The notes under the pieces were generated by a model. It had not been told where the DNA came from. It searched no databases and was given only the letters and a program-made list of their open reading frames with translations. A DNA stretch of 64,000 nucleotides from Betaproteobacteria bacterium (GTDB lineage Bacteria > Pseudomonadota > Gammaproteobacteria > Burkholderiales > Casimicrobiaceae). Numbering within the stretch: position 1 is the first letter of the stretch; each line of letters begins with the position of its first letter. The position numbers were made by a program, and so were the translations under genes. Where the stretch lies: assembly GCA_013298765.1 (NCBI GenBank), contig JAAFJA010000001.1:310001-374000 (forward strand), written 5' to 3'. Shown here piece after piece: positions 36,291 to 44,834 of the stretch.

Positions 36291-36689
36291 TTACAGCGCG
36301 GGCACTTGCTTTTCTGTTGTACGCGTTTCGAGGTAATACTGCACCGCTTGCTCGGGCTTCCTTGGCGTAACTTCGCCTTTTTCGTCAACGTTGCCCTCTT
36401 TGCGCCATGCGTCATAGCGTGCCTTCGCTTGAGCGCCGTACTTTTTGTAGATGAAGTAGCCAACCGCAGCGAGCACCCCCACGAACAACACAATCTTTGC
36501 AGCTTTCGCCCAAGAAACGATCCAGTGGATGCCCATGCCAAACGCGACCCATTTCACCCACCAATAGCCGCCGAACGTCATCCAGTTAATGAAGAAGCAG
36601 AGCCCGACGACAAAGATGAATTGAAACGGTGCCACCGCCGCTTCATAGAGCGTTTTTGCTGGACGAGTGACAAAACCGAGCGGATTCAT
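36291..36689 (-). CDS. Small protein with a 2TM-like domain
   Basis: 132 residues from the ATG at 36689 (MNPLGFVTRPAKTLYEAA), preceded by GGGGAA; a longer frame to 36785 is unlikely. Two hydrophobic helices (FIFVVGLCFFINWM and a segment around WVKWVAFGMGIHWIVSWAKA) resemble the 2TM domain found in histidine kinases and small membrane proteins. A third segment, IVLFVGVLAAVGYFIYKKY, and a charged C-terminal tail follow. Function unknown. Confidence 0.7.
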   Translation of the reverse strand: MNPLGFVTRPAKTLYEAAVAPFQFIFVVGLCFFINWMTFGGYWWVKWVAFGMGIHWIVSWAKAAKIVLFVGVLAAVGYFIYKKYGAQAKARYDAWRKEGNVDEKGEVTPRKPEQAVQYYLETRTTEKQVPAL

Positions 36690-36829
36690 GATGTTTCCCC
36701 GAAATAGTTCGTTGCGACATCGCAACGAAATGAATTCTGGTTTCGGAGAGATTGAAATGCGAGACGTGTGCGACAAATCGCGCATAAACGGCGCGAAACG
36801 CTTTGCAGTTTCGCGAAATGCGCGGACCG

Positions 36830-37360
36830 CTACTGCAGCGAATCGCGCAACAGCGAGAAATCACCACTACGACGGCACTCGAAATAGTGTTTCAACGTGG
36901 TGGACACGGTACGGAAGGCCAGCTCTTCCCAGGGAATCTCAGACTCCTGGAAGAGACGCACCTCGGTGCTCTCGGGCGTGGTCGCGAATTTAGGCTCTGC
37001 CAAATCGCCCAAGTACATCATGTGAACCTGACCAATCCGAGGCACCGAAATCACGGAAAGCAGGGGGCCAAGTTGGACCGTAGCCACCGCCTCTTCGTAG
37101 AGTTCGCGCTGCGCGCCCTCCTCCACTGATTCCTCGAGCTCCATAAAGCCCGCAGGCAATGTCCATTTCCCAAATCGCGGCTCGATTCCGCGTTTGCACA
37201 AGAGGATTCGGTCTTCAAATACCGGCACGACACCGCAAACGATCAGCGGGTTTTTGTAGTGCACCGTGCCGCAATCTGGGCAAACGTAGCGCACACGGTG
37301 GTCACCTTCGGGAACTGAGCGCGCTAAGTTACCGCTACCGCATTCAGAGCAAAACTTCAT
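36830..37360 (-). CDS. Zinc-ribbon Nudix hydrolase
   Basis: 176 residues. An N-terminal zinc ribbon has Cys4, Cys7, Cys27 and Cys30. The Nudix box at 71-93 begins [20 protein letters not shown], with the RExxEE core intact; the usual late Gly is replaced by Val. This architecture resembles NudC-like or ADP-ribose hydrolases in betaproteobacteria. Cleaves nucleoside diphosphates linked to another group; exact substrate open. Start overlaps the orn stop by 4 bases. Confidence 0.88.
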   Translation of the reverse strand: MKFCSECGSGNLARSVPEGDHRVRYVCPDCGTVHYKNPLIVCGVVPVFEDRILLCKRGIEPRFGKWTLPAGFMELEESVEEGAQRELYEEAVATVQLGPLLSVISVPRIGQVHMMYLGDLAEPKFATTPESTEVRLFQESEIPWEELAFRTVSTTLKHYFECRRSGDFSLLRDSLQ

Positions 37361-37929
37361 GCAACCTCAGCTACAGTGGCCTGTGGCAGCTTGATAAAGT
37401 GTTCGCGATAGTGCTTCAGCTCATCAATCGATTCGTAAACGTCGGCTAGGGCGGTGTGGCGAGTCTTCTTCTGAAACGATTTCTTCACCTCAGGTGCCCA
37501 GCGCGCCGCCAGTTCCTTCAGGGTGCTTACGTCGACGTTGCGATAGTGGAAGTAGTTATCGAGCTTCGGCATGTAGCGCTCCATAAAGCGCCGATCTTGA
37601 TGCACGCTGTTGCCACAACAGGGGCTCACGCCTTTTGGAACATAGTGAGAGAGGAATTCGACCAAACGGTGTTCGGCCTCAGCCTCGTTCATGAGCGACG
37701 CTTTCACCTTCTCGATGAGGCCAGAGCGTCCGTGGGTGTTTTTGTTCCACTCATCCATCGCGTCGAGCACGCTGTCCGCCTGTTTGATAACAAACACGGG
37801 CCCCTCAGCCACGGTGTTGAGGTTTTTGTCCGTAACCACCACCGCGACCTCCAGAATTCGACATGAATCTGGATCGAGCCCCGACATTTCCATGTCCAGC
37901 CAAATGAGGTGCGATTGATCTTGTGACAT
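37357..37929 (-). CDS. orn: Oligoribonuclease
   Basis: 190-residue DEDDh exonuclease that degrades 2-5 nt RNAs and pGpG. Motif [14 protein letters not shown] gives Asp12 and Glu14. [19 protein letters not shown] and [21 protein letters not shown] hold the later acidic and His residues. Near-identical text to other betaproteobacterial Orn. Divergent from the M48 protease gene. Confidence 0.96.
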   Translation of the reverse strand: MSQDQSHLIWLDMEMSGLDPDSCRILEVAVVVTDKNLNTVAEGPVFVIKQADSVLDAMDEWNKNTHGRSGLIEKVKASLMNEAEAEHRLVEFLSHYVPKGVSPCCGNSVHQDRRFMERYMPKLDNYFHYRNVDVSTLKELAARWAPEVKKSFQKKTRHTALADVYESIDELKHYREHFIKLPQATVAEVA

Positions 37930-38012
37930 ACGGGGGATTTCGTCGAAAAACAGCTTAGAAAGTCGCGGGGCGGTGTTTGCGAGAAGTACAACCCTGCTTG
38001 ACGCCGGGAGAA

Positions 38013-38068
38013 GGGCTCGCCGCCCGTTCAGTTTCTTCGTTATTCATTCAGTCGCGCCCAGATAGCCC
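38013..38068. repeat. Dispersed element, copy l, between divergent genes
   Basis: GGGCTC at 38013-38018, 44 bases, TAGCCC at 38063-38068. Unlike the others it lies between divergent genes (orn and the M48 protease), so upstream of both. No clear third arm. Confidence 0.45.
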
Positions 38069-38125
38069 GATACCAATCGAAAAATCGAAGAAAATGACAG
38101 CAAGTTGATTTTCACATAGTTTTTC

Positions 38126-39397
38126 ATGGGCTCAACGGAGACTTTCACGCTGTTCGGAGGCTTGGTGCTTCTGGCGATCTTGCTTCAATACGCGATCGAG
38201 ACCTATCTTCTGAGGCGGCATTTGCGCTACGTTGCTGCGCACCGTGGTGCCGTGCCAGCGCCGTTCGGCGACACCATCGCCCTCTCTGATCATCAACGCG
38301 CTGCAGACTACACGCTCGCTAAAGGCAGCTTTTCATACTTGGAAGCAACCGTCGGTGTGGTTGTGTCAATCGCGCTTCTTTTCTTTGGTCTGGCCTGGTT
38401 ATGGGGTTTGACCGCAAGCGTCACAAGCGCGATTTGGATTCGTGAGCTTTTATTGATCGCATTCATGTCGATCATTACGGGCGTCATCAGCTTGCCGTTT
38501 AGCTACTACAGCACGTTTTCCATCGAGGAGCGTTTTGGATTCAACAAAACGACGCAGGTAACGTTTTGGACGGACCTCATCAAAGGGACGCTCGTATCTG
38601 CCGCGCTCTTGCTGCCACTCCTCGCGCTGGTGTTCTGGCTCATGCGGGCATCTGGCTCGCTGTGGTGGCTTTATGCATGGAGCCTTTTCATCGGGTTTCA
38701 ACTTCTGATGCTCGCGATCTATCCCACCTTCATCGCGCCGATATTTAATAAGTTCACACCGCTTGCCAAGGAAGACACTAAGGCGGCTATTGAGGGGCTG
38801 ATGAAGCGCACCGATTTCGAAAGCAACGGGCTCTACGTCATGGATGGCTCCAAGCGCTCTGCCCACGGTAACGCTTACTTCACTGGCTTTGGCAAAGCCA
38901 AACGGATCGTCTTTTTCGACACGCTACTAGAGAAACTCACCAACAGCGAGATCGTTGCGGTGCTTGCGCACGAGCTGGGCCATTTCAAGCGAAAACATAT
39001 CGTGAAACGCATTGTGTTTATGGCGTTTGCAAGTCTCGCATTCTTTGCTGCGACCGCCTGGGCGATGCAGCAGCCCTGGCTCTACACTCCATTCGGTTTT
39101 GCGGCAGACACGGGCAAGACCGCGCCTGGTGTCGCCTTGATCCTATTTTCGATGGCATTACCGGCGCTTCTCTTCTGGCTCGGGCCTCTTGGCGCAGCGT
39201 ATTCGCGTAAGCACGAGTTTGAGGCTGATGCGTACGCAGCTGCAGTCAGCGACAAGAGCGACCTGATTGTCGCGCTGACCAAGCTCTATCGCGACAATGC
39301 CAATACTTTGACGCCCGATCCGATGTATTCCGCCTATCATCACTCACATCCGCCTGCGATGATTCGGATCGCGCATTTGCAGGGGTTGCATACGTGA
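38126..39397 (+). CDS. M48 family metalloprotease (Ste24/CAAX-protease-like)
   Basis: 423-residue membrane protease. Zinc motif H282-E-L-G-H286 in VAVLAHELGHFKRKH, with a later ligand Glu in SRKHEFEADAYA. N-terminal M48_N segment with several helices contains FSIEERFGFNKTT, typical of Ste24. FNKFTPLAKEDTKAAIEGLMKR precedes the active site. Probably inner-membrane proteolytic quality control. Followed by a REP-like pair, phhB and rsgA, an order shared by many betaproteobacteria. Confidence 0.93.
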   Translation: MGSTETFTLFGGLVLLAILLQYAIETYLLRRHLRYVAAHRGAVPAPFGDTIALSDHQRAADYTLAKGSFSYLEATVGVVVSIALLFFGLAWLWGLTASVTSAIWIRELLLIAFMSIITGVISLPFSYYSTFSIEERFGFNKTTQVTFWTDLIKGTLVSAALLLPLLALVFWLMRASGSLWWLYAWSLFIGFQLLMLAIYPTFIAPIFNKFTPLAKEDTKAAIEGLMKRTDFESNGLYVMDGSKRSAHGNAYFTGFGKAKRIVFFDTLLEKLTNSEIVAVLAHELGHFKRKHIVKRIVFMAFASLAFFAATAWAMQQPWLYTPFGFAADTGKTAPGVALILFSMALPALLFWLGPLGAAYSRKHEFEADAYAAAVSDKSDLIVALTKLYRDNANTLTPDPMYSAYHHSHPPAMIRIAHLQGLHT

Positions 39398-39424
39398 ATC
39401 GCGCCTCTAAATCCGCTCCTTTGT

Positions 39425-39525
39425 GTCATTCCCGCGAAGGCGGGAACCCAGACCGATTAACAACTTGGCAACACCAAACCTAGATCACCCTGCCCGGAAT
39501 GGGTCCCCGCCTTCGCGGGGATGAC
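39425..39525. repeat. REP-like inverted pair of 26-bp palindromic arms
   Basis: Left arm 39425-39450 and right arm 39500-39525 are reverse complements except for two positions. Each arm is itself a hairpin (TTCCCGC/GCGGGAA in the left, CCCCGC/GCGGGG in the right) and the two differences preserve pairing within each arm. The core TTCCCGCGAAGGCGGGAA is a widespread type of short bacterial palindrome. It ends 14 bases before the phhB ATG. Confidence 0.85.
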
Positions 39526-39539
39526 AACGGAAAACGAAA

Positions 39540-39899
39540 ATGAACCTCATCGAACTCGCGGCCATAGCGCCTCGTCCACAACACGAAGAGAAAGCGTTCA
39601 CCGCAACGCAGATTGCCGAACATCTCACGTCACTCCGCGGTTGGCAATTCGTTAACGGCAAAATCGTCAAGACGTTTTCGTTCAAGAATTACTACGAAAC
39701 CATCGCGTTCGTAAACGTGTTAGCCGCAATTTCTCACGCCACCGATCACCATCCAGATTTATCGGTGCACTTCAACCGATGTGTCGTTGAGTTCAACACG
39801 CATGACGTGGAGCGCGGCAAAGGCGGCATTTCGATCAACGATTTCATTTGTGCGGCGCGGATTGAAGTCTTCCTAGCGCAAACGGCTGCAACTGCCTAA
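39540..39899 (+). CDS. phhB: Pterin-4a-carbinolamine dehydratase
   Basis: 119 residues. Dehydrates 4a-hydroxytetrahydropterin to recycle the cofactor of aromatic amino acid hydroxylases; no phhA is nearby. Hallmark ISHATDHHPDLSVHFNRCVVEFNTHD, with the first half GWQFVNGKIVKTFSFKNYYETIAFVN. A slightly long N-terminus (first 15 residues) is not conserved. Upstream sequence is occupied by the REP-like pair and the Shine-Dalgarno is weak. Confidence 0.92.
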   Translation: MNLIELAAIAPRPQHEEKAFTATQIAEHLTSLRGWQFVNGKIVKTFSFKNYYETIAFVNVLAAISHATDHHPDLSVHFNRCVVEFNTHDVERGKGGISINDFICAARIEVFLAQTAATA

Positions 39900-39915
39900 A
39901 AACCCCATCCCCAAC

Positions 39916-39950
39916 GGGCACTCTGTGCCCACCTCCCCTCGAAAGGGAGG
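39916..39950. repeat. Two adjacent short hairpins upstream of rsgA
   Basis: GGGCAC-TCT-GTGCCC (39916-39930) and CCTCCC-N7-GGGAGG (39932-39950) lie in the phhB-rsgA gap. The CCTCCC type resembles GC-rich dispersed palindromes. They overlap an upstream in-frame GTG of rsgA, which argues for the start further downstream. Confidence 0.55.
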
Positions 39951-39969
39951 TTTCACGCGCGAGAATGAT

Positions 39970-40878
39970 TTGGAACAAGCCCTAGTAATCGAAACGCAAC
40001 GTCGTCACGCTACCGTGAAGCTTGATGATGGACGCCGACTGAAATGCGTGACCAAGGGCCGCCAGCTGCAAGCAGCGTGTGGCGATCTCGTGCAGATCAC
40101 ATTGACCAACGAACACGAAGGCGTGATCGAAAAGCTCGGCGAAAGAACCTCGCTTTTCTACCGATCCGACGAATTCAAAGAAAAATTGGTTGCAGCTAAC
40201 GTCTCGCAGGTCGCGTGCATCGTCGCGCCCCTGCCCGCGTATTCCGACGAACTTCTCAACCGTTGGCTCGTTTGCGCACGTGCAAGCGGCGTGAAGGCGA
40301 TCATTGGCTTGAACAAAATCGATCTGGTGGAAGCGGCAGCGACCGCGAACGCGCTTGCGCTGTATCGTGAGATGGGATTTGATGTGATCCCGTTCTCAGC
40401 AAAATTTAACTTTCAGCCGATGCGCGAGCGGCTGCTCGGCGAGAAAACGGTGCTGATCGGTCAATCGGGCATGGGCAAAAGCAAGTTGCTAAACGCGCTC
40501 GTCGGCGAAGAAGCGCAACACACCCAAGAGATTTCTCTAGCGCTCGACTCCGGAAAACACACGACGACGTTTACTCGTCTCTTTGAAATCGCCCCGGAGC
40601 CAAGCGCGACGCCAGACGGCAAAAGCTGGGTAATCGATTCGCCAGGCATGCAAGTATTTGGGCTTGCGCATTTTTCGCGCACGGAAATTGAGCGCTCGTT
40701 TCCAGACTTCGAACCCTATCTTGGCAAGTGCCGATTCCGCGATTGCAAACATCTGCACGAACCAAATTGTGCGCTGCGCGAAGCGGTCGCTGAGGGCAGA
40801 GCAAGCGCTGAACGGCTTTCCTACCTGCGCAAGTTCTGCTCAGAGACCGAAGCGGTGCCGCACTACGCAAGAAACTAA
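39970..40878 (+). CDS. rsgA: Ribosome small subunit-dependent GTPase RsgA
   Basis: Circularly permuted GTPase that aids 30S maturation. N-terminal OB domain (ALVIETQRRHATVKLDDG), then NKID (G4) ahead of the P-loop GQSGMGKSKLLNAL (G1) and DSPGM (G3), the reversed order that defines the family. C-terminal zinc domain FRDCKHLHEPNCAL. The longest frame begins with a GTG at 39925, but that codon sits inside a hairpin repeat. The TTG at 39970 (MEQALVIETQ) fits family starts better. Confidence 0.92.
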   Translation: MEQALVIETQRRHATVKLDDGRRLKCVTKGRQLQAACGDLVQITLTNEHEGVIEKLGERTSLFYRSDEFKEKLVAANVSQVACIVAPLPAYSDELLNRWLVCARASGVKAIIGLNKIDLVEAAATANALALYREMGFDVIPFSAKFNFQPMRERLLGEKTVLIGQSGMGKSKLLNALVGEEAQHTQEISLALDSGKHTTTFTRLFEIAPEPSATPDGKSWVIDSPGMQVFGLAHFSRTEIERSFPDFEPYLGKCRFRDCKHLHEPNCALREAVAEGRASAERLSYLRKFCSETEAVPHYARN

Positions 40879-40940
40879 CCAACTCGCACGCTATTAGCAC
40901 TCATCCTTTGTAGCACTTATCCTTTTACCCCCTTTGCACC

Positions 40941-40996
40941 AAGGAAGAACTGACAAAATTGTTCTAACCATAGTGGCGAATATTGATGCTTAGCCC
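40941..40996. repeat. Dispersed element, copy g (half site)
   Basis: Only the right arm TAGCCCCC (from 40991) is clear; 44 bases upstream the sequence AAGGAA is a poor partner. The inverted sequence starting GGGGCTAAGCATCAATA matches copy b, which reads GGGGCTAGGCATCAATA. Lies in the 331-base gap 40879-41209, which otherwise shows no gene and must hold the promoter of the metal efflux operon. Confidence 0.4.
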
Positions 40997-41209
40997 CCGG
41001 AATAATAAAGACCCTAAGACGATAGGCAATCAATCTGCCCGTTATCGCTTGGTACACTGAACCACTCGCAAGCGACCTCCATCATGTTGGCTATCACGCA
41101 AGCAAGCCGAACGTAAGACCTCGGCCCCGAGCATGCCTCAACGGGGAACTATTGCGCTGCGCTAGCGTCATACTTTTGGAAAGTCCCAGCGAAAGCCCAC
41201 GAAGAAAGC

Positions 41210-41566
41210 ATGTTCTCGGCCCCGTTGAAACGCATCATCAGCACGCTGCTCGCGATTTGTCTCGCGACGGCGAGCACGCTTGCGTCTGCGGGAAATCACG
41301 CGGACGTGCACGAGCACTCGCATGACGCGGTCGCGGCGGCTGTGCTGCATGATCACGATGCGGCGCCGCATAATCACGATCACGAAGTACTCGCTGATTG
41401 TGGCTTTGGCGAATGTGTGACCTGCCATTTGTTCTGCCACGCCTCGGCGCTTCTGCCAGGCATTTCGATTGCGCACGCCTCTCGCGCGATGCATACTGCG
41501 TTTCTTATGGCGGAAACGCCGCTTCCACCCGGTCTGATCGACCGCATTGAACGCCCCAACTGGTAA
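41210..41566 (+). CDS. Small His-rich exported protein of the metal efflux operon
   Basis: 118 residues with a signal peptide (cut near STLASAG, residue 27). Directly after it lies a histidine-rich stretch, HADVHEHSHDAV and HDHDAAPHNHDHE, then CGFGECVTCHLFCHASAL with four cysteines. His and Cys clusters of this kind bind transition metals. I do not recognise the family; DUF2946-type proteins are a loose comparison. First gene before the RND efflux genes, so a periplasmic metal buffer or sensor is plausible. Confidence 0.7.
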   Translation: MFSAPLKRIISTLLAICLATASTLASAGNHADVHEHSHDAVAAAVLHDHDAAPHNHDHEVLADCGFGECVTCHLFCHASALLPGISIAHASRAMHTAFLMAETPLPPGLIDRIERPNW

Positions 41567-41737
41567 TCCCCGGCGCAAAGCCTGAGGATTGCTCTCTCTT
41601 CCTGCTGAATAGCTCGACTTAGCTTCAGTGTGCTGCGCGAAAGCGCGGTCGTTGAGTCGCCGTCCTCGGCTTCATAGTCATTCGAATTGCGCGCGCGATG
41701 CGAGCGCAGTCTCCTTTCGATCGACACCGAGGAACGT

Positions 41738-43048
41738 ATGGTTTTCGAAAAAATTTGTCGGCCTTGCGCTGCTCTGGCGCTCGCGCTTTCGTGCGCGACA
41801 GCGGCCCCTGCGCAGACTGCGACCGCCGCTGGCGACGTGAAGCGCTGGACGCTCACGGAACTCTTCTCGCGCGCATGGTCGGCACACCCCGCATCGGCGC
41901 TCGTCGCGGCAATCGATGCTGAAGCCGACGCAAAGCTTAAGCGCGCACAATCCTGGCTCGCCGCGCCGCCGTCGCTGGAGGCGGGTATTCGTACTGATGC
42001 GATCACTCGCTCGTCGCGACGCGAAGGTCTGCGCGAAGTCGAATTCGAAATCGCCGCGCCGATTGCGACATCCGCGCGACGTAGCCTTCAATCTGCGACT
42101 GCGACCGCAGACGCGCAAGCCCAGCGCGCAGCAATCAAAACACAGCAATTGAAACTCGCAGGCGAAATACGCGACGCCTATTGGAGCGCGCGCACGGCAG
42201 AAAGCGAAGCTCAACTCGCGCGCGACGAGGCAGCGCGAGCCCGTGCGCTTGCCGACGATTCGGCGCGTCGTACGCGCGCAGGTGAGTCCGCACGCGTCGA
42301 CACTTTGCAAGCCGAGGCGAACGCGCAACAGGCCGCAAATGCACTGATCGAGGCGCAAGGGAAATTGGACGCCGCGCTCGCCACGCTGACGCAGCTCATC
42401 GGCGCGACACCGGGCGATCCCGCGGCTGCCACCGTCACAGCACTTGCCGATTCACGCGAACGCAGACCGCCCCCACGCAGCGCGGCGCGAACGCAGAGCG
42501 CGCTACCCGCATCCCATGCGACGCTCGCACAGGCGCGCGCGACGAGCGTGACTGCGCGTGCGAGGTTTGAAGAAGTCACCCGCCTTCCCAGTGAACCGCC
42601 GACGGCGAAATTCACACTCGCAAGCGAGCGCGCCAACGAAACCGGCAGCAAGCAGACAGCGCGCATCGGATTTTCGATTCCGTTCGATACCACGTTCCGT
42701 ATTGGCAACTTCAATGCGGCTCGTTCGGCGCAAGCAGCGCGCGAACTTGCAGAAGCCGATGCCACAACGCTCAGCACCGAACGGGCCGTACTCGGCGAAA
42801 TCCGCGCCGCCGAGATCGCACTCGTAACCGCCGAAGCGCGCGTCCCGCTCGCCAAGCGCCGTGCCGAACTCGCAAGCGAGGCTGCCGCGCTCTATGAGAA
42901 AGCCTATCGACTTGGCGAACTCGATCTACCGACGCGGCTACGTAGTGAAAGCGAACGCGCGCTCGCCGCACGCGACGCCGTGCGTGCCGAACTCGAAGTC
43001 GAACACGCTATTTCGCGCCTGCAACAAGCGCTTGGAAACTTGCCATGA
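41738..43048 (+). CDS. Outer-membrane channel of a heavy-metal RND system (CzcC/TolC family)
   Basis: 436 residues from the ATG at 41738 (MVFEKICRPCAALALALS), with signal peptide; a GTG-initiated frame at 41687 is less likely. Long Ala/Arg/Glu-rich helices with internal repeats (AGESARVDTLQAEANAQQAANALIEAQ; LGELDLPTRLRSESERALAARDA) are typical of OEP/TolC proteins. Forms the outer-membrane exit duct. Overlaps the next gene by ATGA. Confidence 0.87.
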   Translation: MVFEKICRPCAALALALSCATAAPAQTATAAGDVKRWTLTELFSRAWSAHPASALVAAIDAEADAKLKRAQSWLAAPPSLEAGIRTDAITRSSRREGLREVEFEIAAPIATSARRSLQSATATADAQAQRAAIKTQQLKLAGEIRDAYWSARTAESEAQLARDEAARARALADDSARRTRAGESARVDTLQAEANAQQAANALIEAQGKLDAALATLTQLIGATPGDPAAATVTALADSRERRPPPRSAARTQSALPASHATLAQARATSVTARARFEEVTRLPSEPPTAKFTLASERANETGSKQTARIGFSIPFDTTFRIGNFNAARSAQAARELAEADATTLSTERAVLGEIRAAEIALVTAEARVPLAKRRAELASEAAALYEKAYRLGELDLPTRLRSESERALAARDAVRAELEVEHAISRLQQALGNLP

Positions 43049-43644
43049 ATACACACCGCTTCATCCGCTATCTCGCACGCGCTACAGTCGTCGCTCTCGG
43101 CGCTTTTGTGCTCAGCCCACTCGCCGTGGCGGGGCCAGGTAATGACCACGATCATCCAGCACAAAAGTCGCAGAGTTCTGCGAGCCCGCGCTTTGAAACC
43201 CACACCGAGCTATTCGAATTAGTCGGCGTTTACGAGCGTGGGGGCTTGACGCTCTACGTTGACCGCTACAAAACGAATGAGACGGTTGCTACTGCGAAGG
43301 TGGAGTTCGACGTTGCCGGTACGAAGGGCATCGCCACCTCGCAACCCGACGCCACCTACCGAATCGAATCCGAAGCGCTCAAAGCAGCGAAAGGCACGGT
43401 TGCTCTAGCGTTCACCATCACGCAGGGCAATGAAGCCGATCTTCTAGCGGCAAACCTCACATTGCAAGACGCATCGCGAGTCGCTGGCGACGACCACGCT
43501 CACGACCCTACCCATTCGCACTTCCCTTTATCTGCTCTTATCTCTGTCGCCATAATTATGTTGGCGATTGGTGCGTTTTTAATATTTTTCGTAAAACGTC
43601 GTAAAGCGATATCAAGCCCAATTAAATTGGTCGATAGAGGATAA
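43045..43644 (+). CDS. Periplasmic accessory protein with C-terminal membrane anchor
   Basis: 199 residues: signal peptide (cut near LAVAGPG), HDHP, then a domain with FELVGVYERGGLTLYVDRYKTNETVATAKVEFDV. It resembles the extra N-terminal domain of some CzcB-type adaptors, here as a separate protein. A His-rich stretch (DDHAHDPTHSHFP) precedes a single helix (ISVAIIMLAIGAFLIFFVKRRK) that anchors it in the inner membrane. Translationally coupled to the outer-membrane gene. Confidence 0.72.
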   Translation: MNTHRFIRYLARATVVALGAFVLSPLAVAGPGNDHDHPAQKSQSSASPRFETHTELFELVGVYERGGLTLYVDRYKTNETVATAKVEFDVAGTKGIATSQPDATYRIESEALKAAKGTVALAFTITQGNEADLLAANLTLQDASRVAGDDHAHDPTHSHFPLSALISVAIIMLAIGAFLIFFVKRRKAISSPIKLVDRG

Positions 43645-43651
43645 AGCCCCA

Positions 43652-44824
43652 ATGAAACCACTCTTCTCTCACCGCGGTCTTTTCGCCTCAAACACAGCCT
43701 TCTCTGCAATCAGAGCATTTGCGATGGTGCTCGCGTTTTTCTCAGCGCCTGTCACTTACGCCCACGACGGCCACGATCACGGCGGCGCAGCGCCCACCGT
43801 GAGCGGCAACGCCCCGCAACGTCTGCCTGACGGTTCCGTGTTTCTGCCCAAGTCCTCGCAACGGCAACTCAATGTGCGCACCACGATGGTGGAGCAAACG
43901 GTATCGCGTCGTGCGATTGAATTGAACGCACGGGTCATCGCCGATCCCTCGGCGAGCGGCAAAGTACAACCGACCCAACCAGGCCGCCTCGAACCGGCGC
44001 GCGCAGGCGGCACGCTGCCCGCGTTAGGCGAACGCGTCGCCGCCGGACAAGTGCTCGCGGTCGTGCGGCCAAGCATCAGTGCGGTTGACCGTGCAACACA
44101 ATCGGCGCAGACGGCGGAGTTCTCGAACAATTTGGAGCTTGCAAAGCGAAAACTTGCTCGGCTTGAGCAACTCGAAGGCACGGTCGCGCAGAAAGAAATC
44201 GACAGCGCACGGCTTGAGGTACAGAGCCTCACCGAGCGAAAAGCCATGGCGAGAAGCTCGTTTTCCGTCAGCGAAACACTGCGAGCTCCGGTTGCAGGCG
44301 TCATCTCTTCGGTCAACGCGGTCGCTGGACAAGTACTTGATGCGCGCGAGGTCGTCTTCGAGATCATCGATCCCACGCGCTTGCGCATCGAAGCGACTGC
44401 CTTCGATGCGGCGCTTCCCGCTCGCATCAAAGGCGCTGCAATGAAGAGTGGCGAGACAAGTTTCCTTTTGAACTATGTCGGGCACGGTAAAGCATTGCGC
44501 GACGGTGCGATACCCATTCAGTTCGCCGTGAAGCGCGATTCGAAAGAGCGCAACGCGCCGTTGCCGCTCGTGGTCGGCCAATCTGTCACCGTCTACGTTG
44601 CCACCGACGAAGAAATTAAAGGCATCCGCATGCCGACAAACGCCGTGGTTAAAGCGGCGAACAATCAGGCGATTGTGTGGAAACACGAAACCGCCGAGCG
44701 CTTCGTGAGCTTGCCGGTGACTACAACCGCGCTTGATGCCGATAGCGTAGTGGTCACGAGCGGCATCAATCCGGGCGCGCGCGTTGTGACCGATGGCGCG
44801 AGCTTCGTCAATCAAGTGAGATAG
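43652..44824 (+). CDS. Heavy-metal RND membrane fusion (adaptor) protein, CzcB-like
   Basis: 390 residues. After the signal peptide (cut near VTYAHDG) comes HDGHDHGG. HlyD-type architecture follows: barrel-sandwich hybrid halves ([32 protein letters not shown] and [29 protein letters not shown]) flanking a short helical hairpin, then beta-barrel VGQSVTVYV and membrane-proximal domain. Connects the RND pump with the outer-membrane channel. Confidence 0.9.
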   Translation: MKPLFSHRGLFASNTAFSAIRAFAMVLAFFSAPVTYAHDGHDHGGAAPTVSGNAPQRLPDGSVFLPKSSQRQLNVRTTMVEQTVSRRAIELNARVIADPSASGKVQPTQPGRLEPARAGGTLPALGERVAAGQVLAVVRPSISAVDRATQSAQTAEFSNNLELAKRKLARLEQLEGTVAQKEIDSARLEVQSLTERKAMARSSFSVSETLRAPVAGVISSVNAVAGQVLDAREVVFEIIDPTRLRIEATAFDAALPARIKGAAMKSGETSFLLNYVGHGKALRDGAIPIQFAVKRDSKERNAPLPLVVGQSVTVYVATDEEIKGIRMPTNAVVKAANNQAIVWKHETAERFVSLPVTTTALDADSVVVTSGINPGARVVTDGASFVNQVR

Positions 44825-44834
44825 CGAACACAAC

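Noticed and set aside
39425-39525. Insertion sequence remnant
   Set aside because: No transposase fragment between the arms (49 bases); better described as a REP-like pair.
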